From contig OX328124.1 in NCBI GenBank assembly GCA_946811695.1, positions 62,147,507-62,211,506 on the forward strand: a stretch of 64,000 bases of DNA. The letters are read 5' to 3'. Under the pieces are notes generated by a model. That model saw only the letters and a list, made by a program, of their open reading frames with translations. It had not been told where the DNA came from and did not search any database. The translations under genes and the position numbers were made by a program. The DNA is from Gonocerus acuteangulatus (taxonomy: Eukaryota > Arthropoda > Insecta > Hemiptera > Coreidae). Each line of letters begins with the position of its first letter. Within the stretch, counting starts at the first letter, position 1. Of this stretch, positions 23,653-33,373 are shown piece by piece.

Positions 23653-23871
23653 TTGAGTAATAGCCAGAAGAATTTACAGGATGTCTTGAAGGCCATAAAG
23701 GATGGCTCTTCCATTAAATCGTCATCCAAAGGATTTGGAGTTCCTCGGGCAAAACTTCACTTCAGATTAAGCGATAAACTTGTAAAATCATTGTTTGTAC
23801 AACGTTTAATTCTTTCGGATGAAGACGTACTAACTCTAGTTCCTTGGGACAGAAAAATGTGCGAAAAATGA
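23653..23871 (+). pseudogene. psq/CENP-B-type helix-turn-helix fragment of a pogo-like transposase
   Basis: The frame reads LQDVLKAIKDGSSIKSSSKG, then FGVPRAKLHFRLSD, then LILSDEDVL, a stretch ending in PWDRKMCEK. This is the usual order of the N-terminal HTH of pogo/psq proteins: a helix with ALxAI(K)xG, the FGVPRxTLxxRL recognition helix, and an ILSxEDExxLVxW segment starting the second HTH. Only about 72 codons survive; no DDE catalytic region follows. There is no ATG: the frame opens at TTG after a TAA, but an upstream GTAAGT-like donor (23620) leaves open that it was an internal exon. After the stop a 38-bp duplication breaks the sequence further. Confidence 0.6.
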
Positions 23872-23898
23872 ATTCATGAGGAAGAAAAATGACATTTT

Positions 23899-23984
23899 GC
23901 AATCCCTAAAAGAATTTATTGAATTTAAAAATATGAGCAATCCCTAAAAGAATTTATTGAATTTAAAAATATGAGCAATCCCTT
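23899..23984 (+). repeat. 38-bp tandem duplication
   Basis: The unit starting GCAATCCCTAAAAGAATTTA is present twice in perfect tandem (23899-23936, 23937-23974) with a partial third (GCAATCCCT). It lies just after the HTH fragment and shifts the frame there. Confidence 0.85.
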
Positions 23985-24154
23985 TAATAATTGAAACAGC
24001 TGCTCATAAAAAATGCAAAAGAGTAGAACAATTTATGTTTTTATTTTATTTATCTATGTAGGTTATTTTAAGCAAATTATTCTGGAATGCACTCGACACT
24101 ACCCAATTCTGAGGAAAGTGCTTAGTTATGCAGCTTCTGCGTGACGGACTTTTT

Positions 24155-25220
24155 AGAATTGACTTTTGATAGATTTGATTCAGAATAATTTCAAATAATT
24201 TTTGGGGTCGCCTTGATGTATCTACGTAAATTTTGACAAAATGATAGAGATAGATCAGTATATCCCTTTTTAAAGGAATTAAGAGTTGCGTATAATATTT
24301 TTAAATTCAAACCGTTTGTGAGTCGCCTAGCAGTTGTCCGATTGCTCTAAAATTTTGCACACCTAGTTTTTTTATTATTGGAAGAGAATTGGGGGGTGAG
24401 AGCAGCAACATTTTGACTTTTAAAAAAATCTCTATAGCTAAGGGCCACCCTAATGTACATTCCAGGAGACTCCGTGATTTTTAAGAATTCTCTTCCTTTT
24501 TTATCTGTTCTCTTGTCTTCTGTGATTTTAATTAAGTATATGTCTGTGTTTTCAAAGATCTGGGCTTGGCCTGCAATTAAATTCTCTCATTTAACAATTA
24601 GTGTCACCACCAAGGAACACTTCACACGCAGAATATTTGCAGGAAATCGGAAAGTGTGTCAGACAGGTACTGAAGTTTTATATCTGGTTTAAGATATAGA
24701 TCTGGTTTAAGACATTGCTTTCGTTTTTGATTTTGAAAATAACCCAATAAGAAGAATTTTCTTTTTTCAAAATAAATACTTTGTTTATCGTCATAATTAT
24801 CCCCAGATCCTCTTCCTCTTGATTTATGATTAATTGCTTTCTTGCCTATTTCATGATAATTTTCTAATTCGTGAATTTTATCGATTGCTACTGTTAACCA
24901 GGTTTCTGATAAGCATATAAGACCGAAAAAAATATATATATTTATTTTTTTATTTGATGCCTAGTTATCTTGAAAATATAATTGTACTCCTAATAGCATT
25001 AAAAATCCGTGGAAAAAGTAACTAAACATTCAATAGAACGAAACCAACACTTCTAAAATCCCAAGCACGGTTTTCTCCGATTGAGCTTCTAATGAAATAT
25101 AATTGTGTATAAATTAAACTAAATACATGGGATATAATGCATTATGCATTGTTTCGTTTGGAACGTTTTTTCCTTGTCAAGCCATGATTCTTTATCAAAA
25201 AGTATTTCTTTAATTTTATA

Positions 25221-25224
<4 letters not shown>
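24155..25224. other. Unassigned DNA with a possible Helitron-type repeat block
   Basis: The block at 24300-24445 ('gttgtccgattgctctaaa', 'ctaagggccaccctaa') resembles in style the block at 61010-61135 beside a Helitron pseudogene. I see no coding frame that I trust. Confidence 0.35.

Positions 25225-25268
<44 letters not shown>
25225..25268. repeat. (TA)n microsatellite
   Basis: About 22 TA units, uninterrupted. Confidence 0.95.
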
Positions 25269-25271
<3 letters not shown>

Positions 25272-26374
25272 GCTGAAAGGAAAAACCTCTTAAGCTGAAG
25301 AAGAGTTGGGGAGACGGTAAGAAGAGAGGCTGTTTGTGTGGGAGGTTCAAGTTATGGTGGAAGGCAAACACTGAAAAGCTTGATTAATATTTGGCAAACT
25401 AATGCCCCGTCTAGAGTGTGTGACATAAGACACCCATCTTCAAACAGCATCCAAGGAGGCGGTGAAGATGCTCTGTGTATGATCGACCAACATTGGCTTC
25501 CATTGGTAAAATAATCTTGCTGGCAATTTGCTAAAACACGGATTATAAAAAAAAGAAGTCAAATTGTTCTGTTTCTATGCTATTTATTATACTGTCACTA
25601 ACTCCAGCTGGAGTTGAAAGCCGATAAAACAGTAGCAAGAATGGCCCTCAGCTTAGTCACGTTTGGCACTGAGCCCTTCAATTGTGCGTTTGATTTTATC
25701 AATCATATTATTCTAGTAAAGTTATCATTTTTCAAGTATGGCAAGGATAAAATTTGTCTTATGATGCCTTTGAAGTATAGTTGGAGACTAGTTAGGTTTG
25801 GCACGTTTGATACGTATGTAGTCGTGCTCAGTCCGAGATTTCGAAGTCCTTTCAGACACTGAAGATAAACATTTTCCTTATCAGGATAGGCAATAAAATC
25901 CTTCTTTTTTTTTAAATAACAAAGAATATCCTTTTATAATCTCGTCTCGCAGTAGGTCCTCCTACTATCCACAATTTTCTGTGTCGAATCTCAGTTAATT
26001 TTTCTGACAAATTAAAGATTTTAAAATTAAGTCACAGACAGCATTTCATCCGGCGTTTTATACAGTTGCTTAATATATTAGTGAATTTGAAGCGTTCCTG
26101 AACTGAAAAGCGAACACGCTTGTTGATTTTTTTATTTATATTTTACAGTTTGTCTCGTTTATTAACAGCGCACAGTTTGGTAGGTACAGTTTATCGAGTT
26201 CGCCATTGTACAATACGAGAAATCGAGATTGAAGTAATCCAGAGGTTCGGTTTAAGCTTTTGCTACGCGCATAAGAAGGGCCAACTCGTGCATTTTCCTC
26301 TATATTTACATTTCGCGAATTTGCCCTTTTGATCGGTAAGGCCTCATTTGTCCTTTAATTTAAGAAGGTTTAAC

Positions 26375-26376
<2 letters not shown>
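25269..26376. other. Unassigned DNA, locally GC-richer
   Basis: The blocks 25270-25500 and 25610-25860 are less AT-rich than their surroundings but contain no recognisable protein. The frame 25614-25862 lacks any known motif. A splice-site-flanked stretch at 26149-26335 is discussed among the findings. Confidence 0.4.

Positions 26377-26430
<54 letters not shown>
26377..26430. repeat. (TA)n microsatellite
   Basis: About 27 TA units, uninterrupted. Confidence 0.95.
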
Positions 26431-26433
<3 letters not shown>

Positions 26434-26861
26434 AATTCATTATCCTATATTCCATTATTTCATTTAAATGTAATTTAATTTTAAGACTTTTAACCCCTTT
26501 ACCTTTAGCGTTAAAAAATCTCTTAGCCCTCGAGTTACTTGAAGGGAGCGCTAATACCCAAGGAGAGCATGAACGAAGGGCAAGAAGGTGGTGGAACAGT
26601 GCTTACGGCTCCATGAAATAAGAAAATTCACGGCATTCCTCCTACCCTCACCCTACTTCCCTCTTCCTGCAACATTTTACATCCTGTTACTTTTATATTT
26701 TACCTGTATTACTGCTAGCTCTAAAACACTTTTACTCCCACAAGTGACTTACAGTAAATTCTTCTGAAATGCTTCACCCTAAACTTAAAAGAAGTAGGTA
26801 TCAGATAAATTCGAATAATTTGAATTTATTTTATTTGGAAACAATAAGATAATTTTTCCCG

Positions 26862-26970
26862 ATAGCCGCGTGTAGTAGGGATTGTGCGCTCCGTCCTTAG
26901 GGGTTGTTGGCTTTTCTTCAGAAAAATAAATGCATCATCCCTATCCTAGCCAGAAAAAGGTAGTACCTAA
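26862..26970 (+). repeat. SINE family 2, degenerate copy
   Basis: The order 'ggcttttctt(c/t)agaaaaa', 'catcatccctatcctagcc', 'agaaaaaggtagtacct' matches the body of the SINE at 28025-28234. The head is mutated: the (A/G)GCCGTG-like A box reads AGCCGCGTG and no B box is intact. An old, inactive copy. Confidence 0.6.
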
Positions 26971-26999
26971 AAATCTGTGTTTTTAAACAACGTTAAAAT

Positions 27000-28014
27000 T
27001 TCAATAATAATAACAAAAAAATGTAAATGAAGAAACATTATAAAATCATACGAAATAATCGTCTGAAAAAAATAACATTCAATTTAGTCTGATCGAACAA
27101 ACTACATTTTTTAAGCAATTGGTATATGAATGTTTTTCGTCAAGTTATCTATGGAAAGACATTTTTTCTTTCGGTACTAAATAGTGATATTGTATGGATA
27201 AGAAATATCGAAATATTCTTTAGTTTTAGACTCTCTCATCCCAGCTACAGTGTTCGAGAAAAAATAACAATAACAAACACATATAAAAAAAGTGCGAGGA
27301 TCCTTCGCAGAATCAATAACGCAAAATCGTAGCGACGAAAATAAAGGAAGCACTAAGTTTAACCCGTAGACAAATATTCGGCTAAATAAATAACAATGTT
27401 GCTGTTATCAATTAATAGTGGCTACATTTAGGAAACCAACAAAAATTTCACAAAGAACATTCATAAATTCGAGGCGCAACTAAAAAAAACAAAAATTACT
27501 AAATTAACTTCCTACAATTATGCTATTAACGATTTAATAACAGATATTAGACCCCGATTAGTACTCATCAACAACCGACAACTGTTACCCTCACCTGACT
27601 GAATTTCCTTTACTGTCTTTCAAACATGGGAGAACAAGGGACCAATTACAACTTACAAAAACCAGAACCATTATCTAAATTGGCCGTCTAAAATGGTTCG
27701 GTCGTCTATGTCGTTTGGACGAGACGAAAAACCCTCTGGAATACGAGGAAACGCAGATAGTTGGGAAATCGCTTGTGGTTGGGCCGAATAGTTGGGAAAT
27801 CAAAGAGTCCCATGAAAACTATATCCAAACGATTGATGCAGAAACAGGAAAAAACTTACTATAAATAAAAAGGATGATTCTGATCCAAACTGCTGAATAA
27901 AAGCCTCCGTACGCTACAAAGAGTTGGACAACGAAACATTAAATCTTTCAAACAATATCATGTTGCTTAATTAATCTATACGATATATATTTAGTTATAA
28001 CCTATGAATTCTTT
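27000..28014. other. Unassigned AT-rich DNA
   Basis: No gene or complete element recognised. The 68-codon frame at 27126-27332 has no motif. Confidence 0.5.
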
Positions 28015-28244
28015 TAATGACCTGGTTTGGGAGACACGGTGGCCGTGAGTGTTAAGGCGTGAGCACTTAACACTCCGTGCCAAAGGTCGTGGGTTCGATT
28101 CCCACTATGGGGTGGTGGCTTTTCTTTAGAAAAAAGAAAAGGCATAAACCCTAGTCTGACTAGAAAAGGGTGGTAGCCTATAGATAGCCCGTCCTAAAAT
28201 TCTTAGTTAATAATAATGGGCGTTTAAATTTAAATAATGACCTG
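28015..28244 (+). mobile_element. tRNA-derived SINE, family 2 (Leu/Ser-like head), with target-site duplication
   Basis: TAATGACCTG flanks the element at 28015-28024 and 28235-28244. The head has an A box near TGGCCGTGAGTGTTAAGG, a long variable-arm-like insert, and a B box GGTTCGATTCC, as in class II tRNAs. The body contains 'aaaagaaaaggcataaaccc', 'tagaaaagggtggtagcct' and 'gatagcccg'. The 3' end (GGGCG-type, then TTTAAATTTAAA) is a variant of the shared tail. It is close to full length. Confidence 0.8.
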
Positions 28245-28699
28245 TAATAAAATGATCCTTGAACTGACAAACACTCAATCGAGGAATAAGGCTGCATTCG
28301 TAACAATTTTTTAAAAATATGAGAACTACAAAAGAGTTTTAGTTAATAATTTGATAACCGGGCGGCCTAAAAAACGATTCCAGTGTTAAAAAAGTGTAAT
28401 CTCTGCATATTGGCTGAAAACAAACAAAATCACTATGATAACATTATGGTGTCGCTATTACCGCCCAGATACATTGTGAATTGCATGTATTTACATTAAG
28501 CAAGAATACTTTCATACCTCTTCTGGTACGGCTCCTTCCCGTGTCCCTCTACTTTTTCCAAATTTCATATCACTTTGGCTTTACTTAAATTTTTCTAGCT
28601 TCGTTCCTTCCATTACCTGCGGGTAGAATAACGCGTTTCTCCACCCAGCTCCAGGTCCCGACTCGTCGGTCCTCGAGCTCTTTCTTCGGTTATTTTCGT
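28245..28699. other. Unassigned DNA left of the PLE palindrome
   Basis: No gene recognised; a GC-richer, CT-rich patch lies at 28520-28690. Confidence 0.45.
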
Positions 28700-28722
28700 G
28701 GGGGGGGGGGGGGGGGGGGGGG
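28700..28722 (+). repeat. 23-base poly(G) run
   Basis: An unbroken G run, 32 bases to the left of the Penelope-like element's 3' end. Homopolymer G this long is a common site of assembly and replication trouble. Confidence 0.9.
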
Positions 28723-28830
28723 TATGGAAAAAAAAGCATACCTAAATGTAATAATAAGTACAGATGGAATGGTTGGGATTCGGCTAAATAAACCTCAATA
28801 TGATTTTGTTTTAAAAAAATCTATATTTCG

Positions 28831-28864
28831 GACGTTTCGGCTACTCATTGGTAGCCTTCGTCAG
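28831..28864 (-). ncRNA. Hammerhead-ribozyme-like motif in PLE copy A
   Basis: On the minus strand: CTGACGA, then stem II GGCTAC/GTAGCC with loop CAATGA, then GAAA and CGTC ending at the expected GUC cleavage position. Stem III would be the self-complementary ACGT, as in dimeric minimal hammerheads. There is one extra A before stem II, and stem I pairing is weak by eye, so self-cleavage is unproven. Identical to the motif at 32301-32334. Confidence 0.55.
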
Positions 28865-29371
28865 CTAAAATGACAAAAAAAGAAATTAATACAGAAAAAA
28901 ACAAGAAAAATTTATAATTGTGATAGTTAACAGAACTATAGATACAGTTTAACTTATAACAGAACATATCGTCTTAAAATTCTTAGAATGAGTAGAATGA
29001 AAAAGAAAATAGGTACAGTAATTGATTTTAATAGTAATTAGTAACATTAATTGATTTTACAAAGAAATAAGAGAACTATATACCAATGACAAATATAGTA
29101 GCTAATAGTAACATTAATTAATTTTACAAAGAAATAAGATACTACATACCAATGGAAATGCCGAGCGGCAGAGGAAGACCAAGGTTGGCAATTAAGTAAC
29201 CATTGTGAAAGTGTCTAAGGAAAAAAGGAATCTGCAAGGGGTATATGTAACTGGAAACAGCAAGAGGTGGGGGAAACGGGCGGTAGGATCAAACAGATGT
29301 TTATGACATTTTATGACAGGAAAGGAGAAAAAGGTGTTAATGGAAGGATACCCAAGGGGCAAGGTAAAAAT

Positions 29372-29770
29372 CTAGGTAGGTGGTCGGGCGAGTATTTGGA
29401 AAATATTAGCGTACATAGGAGAAATGCCTTGTTGGTCAGTTTTGTAATTTATATTGTTTTTGTTTAAGTTTATGTGTACACATTCCGAGATCTGTAGTCT
29501 TTTTTTGTTACGTTGTGTAGAAAGAATTTTCGTGTCGTCGAAGTTAAAAGTGTGTTTTTGTGTAATGGCGTGTTTTGCAAGTGCAGATTTATCTATTTCT
29601 TTATTAGTGATGGTTCGTTTATGTTGTGTAAGACGTGAGTGAATGTCATTTATGGTTTCTCCTATGTATACACCATTACAGGAAGGGGTTTGGCAAGGGA
29701 CTTGGTAAACACATCGGTTGGTATGTTCAAAAGGGATGGGATCTTTGAGTTTGGTGTAGAGGGTTTTTTG
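29372..29770 (-). pseudogene. GIY-YIG endonuclease domain of Penelope-like ORF (copy A, N-truncated)
   Basis: An open minus-strand frame of 132 codons to a TAG stop, with no start codon because the element is 5'-truncated at 29770. It carries CVYQVPC, GVYIGET (the YIG half of the motif), DIHSRLTQHKR with the catalytic-type Arg, ALAKHAITQKHTFNF with conserved His residues, and RLQISECVHI with the expected catalytic Glu. The paired Cys before YIG are typical of Penelope-like GIY-YIG domains. In its family it cuts target DNA for retrotransposition. It is complete for the domain but cannot act alone without the reverse transcriptase. Confidence 0.8.
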
Positions 29771-29919
29771 TTAATATTCCAGGTCTAGATAAAAAGAGAG
29801 CAAACATTATTATAACATTTTTTTTATGTCATTAACGTGTACCACCGTAGTAGTGTCTTTCTCTTAATAGTATATTCTTTTTACTCATTTATTTTCACTC
29901 GGTGGGTCTCTTAGAAGAT

Positions 29920-29970
29920 AAATGCGAAAACATAAAGGAATATAATATATTCCTTTATGTTTTCGCATTT
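29920..29970. repeat. Perfect 25-bp palindrome in left arm
   Basis: The arms begin AAATGCGAAAACATAAAGGA and are separated by one base. The same palindrome is at 33745-33795 in the right arm. It could be a very small foldback element that was present before the arm was duplicated. Confidence 0.9.
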
Positions 29971-30340
29971 AATTTGATAATATTTTACTGGATGTTTACA
30001 GAGGGCAAATAGACTGCAGATTTCAATCAGCAGATAGACATGAGAGAAGAGGCGGATTAAAAAAAAATTAATTTGCTCCATGAAAGACAAGTAATGAAAT
30101 AAATCATACAGAATTTAGTAGGATAGGAATGGAAAAAAGATATTTTATTAAATATCTTATTAATATTTTGTTAAGAATAATAAATAAGTTCAATGTTGAG
30201 ACAGTGTGTGTTGGCAAAAGACAGATTATATAGTCAGATAATTTAGCTTCACGAAATTTACCGATGAACTGGAGATAGAGGCGAGTTAGGTCCCTTGACT
30301 CCTACAAGTATTATTGTGCAACTCGCAGATTTGCGGTGTC

Positions 30341-30341
<1 letters not shown>

Positions 30342-30412
<71 letters not shown>

Positions 30413-30413
30413 A

Positions 30414-30484
<71 letters not shown>

Positions 30485-30506
30485 TAGATATGTATATATA
30501 TATTTA

Positions 30507-30565
<59 letters not shown>

Positions 30566-30568
30566 CAT
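30342..30568. repeat. (TA)n array with periodic TG/GA interruptions
   Basis: About 225 bases of TA broken by 'tgta', 'gata', 'aaatatgta' and 'tttata' interruptions. The matching array in the right arm (33176-33370) has the same interruption types in reverse, at slightly different lengths. Confidence 0.95.
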
Positions 30569-31231
30569 ATCGCTATTTAATAACACTCTTACTCATGAAA
30601 TACAATAAAAAAGTATTGAATCTATCTAGGCGTTTGTAATTTTTTATTATTGCACTTATAATGTCGACTATGGTTTGAGGTGTGAACGCCCGAGTACCGA
30701 AGGTAAATTCTTATATTGAAAGGGTTATATATTTATTGAAATATTAGTCGTGACATTAGTCAATTTACATTATTTATTTTATAATTATAAAAAAGAAGCA
30801 TCGGGCAGAGGAGTGGGGATAGCCGTACTGCACGGTAGAGCGGATCCTGTAAGGGAAATGTCAGATCCTCCCCTGGAAAGGTCCTGGCATTAACGTTCTG
30901 ACCCCCCAAATGTCACCCTTAGCTCCTGTCAGTATGTCTTCTCTCTACCCCCTCCCTGGTATAATTATCCCCTCTCTCGCTCTCTCTCCTTCTCTCTCGT
31001 GTCGCATATTAGCCGAAAATTCCGCCTGTCAAATGGGACGACAGTACACTGTCAGGGGAATGAATTAGTTGCTAAACCGCTAGACAAAGCCGCCGACATG
31101 AAGGATTTAAAATGGTCTTACCCTATCCCCAGAGACCTTCATGCTGGAGTAACACGACTCCTATGACATTTTATGACAGGAAAGGAGAAAAAGGTGTTAA
31201 TGGAAGGATACCCAAGGGGCAAGGTAAAAAT

Positions 31232-31741
31232 CTAGGTAGGTGGTCGGGCGAGTATTTGGAAAATATTAGCGTACATAGGAGAAATGCCTTGTTGGTCAGT
31301 TTTGTAATTTATATTGTTTTTGTTTAAGTTTATGTGTACACATTCCGAGATCTGTAGTCTTTTTTTGTTACGTTGTGTAGAAAGAATTTTCGTGTCGTCG
31401 AAGTTAAAAGTGTGTTTTTGTGTAATGGCGTGTTTTGCAAGTGCAGATTTATCTATTTCTTTATTAGTGATGGTTCGTTTATGTTGTGTAAGACGTGAGT
31501 GAATGTCATTTATGGTTTCTCCTATGTATACACCATTACAGGAAGGGGTTTGGCAAGGGACTTGGTAAACACATCGGTTGGTATGTTCAAAAGGGATGGG
31601 ATCTTTGAGTTTGGTGTAGAGGGGGAAACCCTCTAAAATTCTTTCTACACAACGTAACAAAAAAAGACTACAGATCTCGGAATGTGTACACATAAACTTA
31701 AACAAAAACAATATAAATAACAAAACTGACCAACAAGGCAT
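31232..31741 (-). CDS. Chimeric frame: GIY-YIG domain fused across the PLE inversion junction
   Basis: A 169-codon open frame. Residues 1-35 are the antisense of the facing PLE copy, so its ATG comes from the inversion and not from the original gene. Residues 36-169 are the true Penelope-like C-terminus: CVYQVPC, GVYIGET, SRLTQHKR, ALAKHAITQKHTFNF and RLQISECVHI, then the native stop after ARPPT. All expected GIY-YIG positions (YIG, Arg, His, Glu) are present. Whether it is transcribed is unknown; it lacks the reverse transcriptase. Best read as a transposon fragment with an accidental new start. Confidence 0.7.
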   Translation of the reverse strand: MPCWSVLLFILFLFKFMCTHSEICSLFLLRCVERILEGFPLYTKLKDPIPFEHTNRCVYQVPCQTPSCNGVYIGETINDIHSRLTQHKRTITNKEIDKSALAKHAITQKHTFNFDDTKILSTQRNKKRLQISECVHINLNKNNINYKTDQQGISPMYANIFQILARPPT

Positions 31742-31793
31742 TTCTCCTATGTACGCTAATATTTTCCAAATACTCGCCCGACCACCTACCTAG
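31638..31793 (+). pseudogene. C-terminal remnant of PLE ORF (copy A'')
   Basis: Plus-strand frame of 51 codons plus stop, beginning at ILSTQRNKKRLQISECVHI and ending ARPPT. It matches the last third of copy A with one visible replacement (NINNKTD for NINYKTD). It keeps the catalytic-type Glu but has lost the YIG and Arg parts. Confidence 0.75.
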
Positions 31794-32300
31794 ATTTTTA
31801 CCTTGCCCCTTGGGTATCCTTCCATTAACACCTTTTTCTCCTTTCCTGTCATAAAATGTCATAAACATCTGTTTGATCCTACCGCCCGTTTCCCCCACCT
31901 CTTGCTGTTTCCAGTTACATATACCCCTTGCAGATTCCTTTTTTCCTTAGACACTTTCACAATGGTTACTTAATTGCCAACCTTGGTCTTCCTCTGCCGC
32001 TCGGCATTTCCATTGGTATGTAGTATCTTATTTCTTTGTAAAATTAATTAATGTTACTATTAGCTACTATATTTGTCATTGGTATATAGTTCTCTTATTT
32101 CTTTGTAAAATCAATTAATGTTACTAATTACTATTAAAATCAATTACTGTACCTATTTTCTTTTTCATTCTACTCATTCTAAGAATTTTAAGACGATATG
32201 TTCTGTTATAAGTTAAACTGTATCTATAGTTCTGTTAACTATCACAATTATAAATTTTTCTTGTTTGTTTCTGTATTAATTTCTTTTTTTGTCATTTTAG

Positions 32301-32334
32301 CTGACGAAGGCTACCAATGAGTAGCCGAAACGTC
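32301..32334 (+). ncRNA. Hammerhead-ribozyme-like motif in PLE copy A''
   Basis: Plus strand: CTGACGA (32301-32307), stem II GGCTAC (32309-32314) and GTAGCC (32321-32326), GAAA (32327-32330), then CGTC with predicted cleavage after 32334. The sequence matches the minus-strand motif at 28831-28864. Hammerheads in the terminal repeats of Penelope-like elements are established. Here the extra A after the CTGACGA core and the poor stem I keep activity uncertain. Confidence 0.55.
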
Positions 32335-32411
32335 CGAAATATAGATTTTTTTAAAACAAAATCATATTGAGGTTTATTTAGCCGAATCCCAACCATTCCA
32401 TCTGTACTTAT

Positions 32412-32579
32412 CACCTCGACGGCTAACTATCTAATCATCATGATAAATGTAATAATATTTGTTTTGTTTTTTCTTCCGACTTTTTATGTATGTTTATCGT
32501 CTAATGGCGTACCAGTGGTTTTTAGTCTTTCACCCACTTTAGAAAATATGGCTACTCTTCACAGATCCCATTATCATAT
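32412..32579. other. Unique spacer between PLE copy A'' and right arm B'
   Basis: These 168 bases have no counterpart in the left half, so the palindrome is not symmetrical here. No feature recognised. The presence of 'aaatgtaataat' both here and just left of copy A (28744-28755) may mark related insertion sites. Confidence 0.5.
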
Positions 32580-33174
32580 GGAGTCGTGTTACTCCAGCAT
32601 GAAGGTCTCTGGGGATAGGGTAAGACCATTTTAAATCCTTCATGTCGGCGGCTTTGTCTAGCGGTTTAGCAACTAATTCATTCCCCTGACAGTGTACTGT
32701 CGTCCCATTTGACAGGCGGAATTTTCGGCTAATATGCGACACGAGAGAGAAGGAGAGAGAGCGAGAGAGGGGATAATTATACCAGGGAGGGGGTAGAGAG
32801 AAGACATACTGACAGGAGCTAAGGGTGACATTTGGGGGGTCAGAACGTTAATGCCAGGACCTTCCAGGGGAGGATCTGACATTTCCCTTACAGGATCCGC
32901 TCTACCGTGCAGTACGGCTATCCCCACTCCTCTGCCCGATGCTTCTTTTTTATAATTATAAAATAAATAATGTAAATTGACTAATGTCACGACTAATATT
33001 TCAATAAATATATAACCCTTTCAATATAAGAATTTACCTTCGGTACTCGGGCGTTCACACCTCAAACCATAGTCGACATTATAAGTGCAATAATAAAAAA
33101 TTACAAACGCCTAGATAGATTCAATACTTTTTTATTGTATTTCATGAGTAAGAGTGTTATTAAATAGCGATATG

Positions 33175-33175
<1 letters not shown>

Positions 33176-33223
<48 letters not shown>

Positions 33224-33247
33224 TAAATATATATATACATATCTATA

Positions 33248-33305
<58 letters not shown>

Positions 33306-33311
33306 CATATT

Positions 33312-33370
<59 letters not shown>
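33176..33370. repeat. (TA)n array in right arm
   Basis: Mirror of the array at 30342-30568 but about 30 bases shorter, as expected from slippage after duplication. Confidence 0.95.

Positions 33371-33373
<3 letters not shown>

Larger units (their letters stand above)
22657..24154 (+). mobile_element. R1-like element carrying a pogo/psq-type HTH reading frame
   Basis: The start (TTAGCACTTTCCTCC, 'gaggttgcactcatgacgg', '..gttcaaatttatata') parallels the R1 fronts at 46688 and 51661. The (TA)n array (22781-22832) and a downstream 'gttcgttaacca' block follow in the same order. The right end, 'tgcagcttctgcgtgacgg' plus ACTTTTTA, parallels the R1 terminus at 18126. Unlike other copies it holds a 160-bp tandem repeat and a short helix-turn-helix coding fragment. 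This may be the remains of the autonomous parent of R1, although nesting of one element in another is not excluded. Confidence 0.55.
28755..29770 (-). mobile_element. Penelope-like element, 5'-truncated copy A
   Basis: On the minus strand it contains the GIY-YIG-encoding 3' part of the reading frame (29770 to 29372), about 500 bases of 3' non-coding sequence, and a hammerhead-like motif (28864-28831), ending near 28755. The reverse transcriptase that should precede the endonuclease is absent. Its 3' half is repeated almost identically, inverted, at 31635-32411, and its 5' 460 bases directly at 31162-31625. Such 3' pseudo-LTRs with ribozymes are known for Penelope-like elements. Confidence 0.75.
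29771..31161 (+). repeat. Left arm (B) of the large inverted repeat
   Basis: This 1.39-kb block reappears, reverse-complemented, at 32580-33953. Landmarks in both arms are a 25-bp perfect palindrome (29920-29970 here), a long TA array (30342-30568), an 'atgtcgactatggtttgagg' region, and a CT-rich tract at 30960-31000. Identity looks very high with scattered substitutions and indels (for example GGAAAGG here against GGAAGG). No protein is recognisable; frames over the TA array are artefacts. Confidence 0.85.
31162..32411. mobile_element. Head-to-head pair of Penelope-like fragments (A' and A'')
   Basis: A' (31162-31625) is a near-identical direct copy of 29302-29770 and lies on the minus strand. 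A'' (31635-32411) is the reverse complement of 28755 to about 29535 and lies on the plus strand. They meet 5' end to 5' end over a 9-base spacer, the arrangement produced when a retroelement inserts with its 5' part inverted. A'' retains the hammerhead-like motif and 3' terminus; A' stops where arm B begins. Confidence 0.8.

Noticed and set aside
29267..29642. Plus-strand frames of 62-71 codons repeated at 29267-29642, 31112-31502 and on minus 31698-31898
   Set aside because: They are antisense to the true GIY-YIG frame and repeat only because the PLE fragment is repeated.
30295..30639. 114-codon frame over the TA array in the left palindrome arm, and its partners at 33154-33429
   Set aside because: Microsatellite translation; both strands are open for the same reason.
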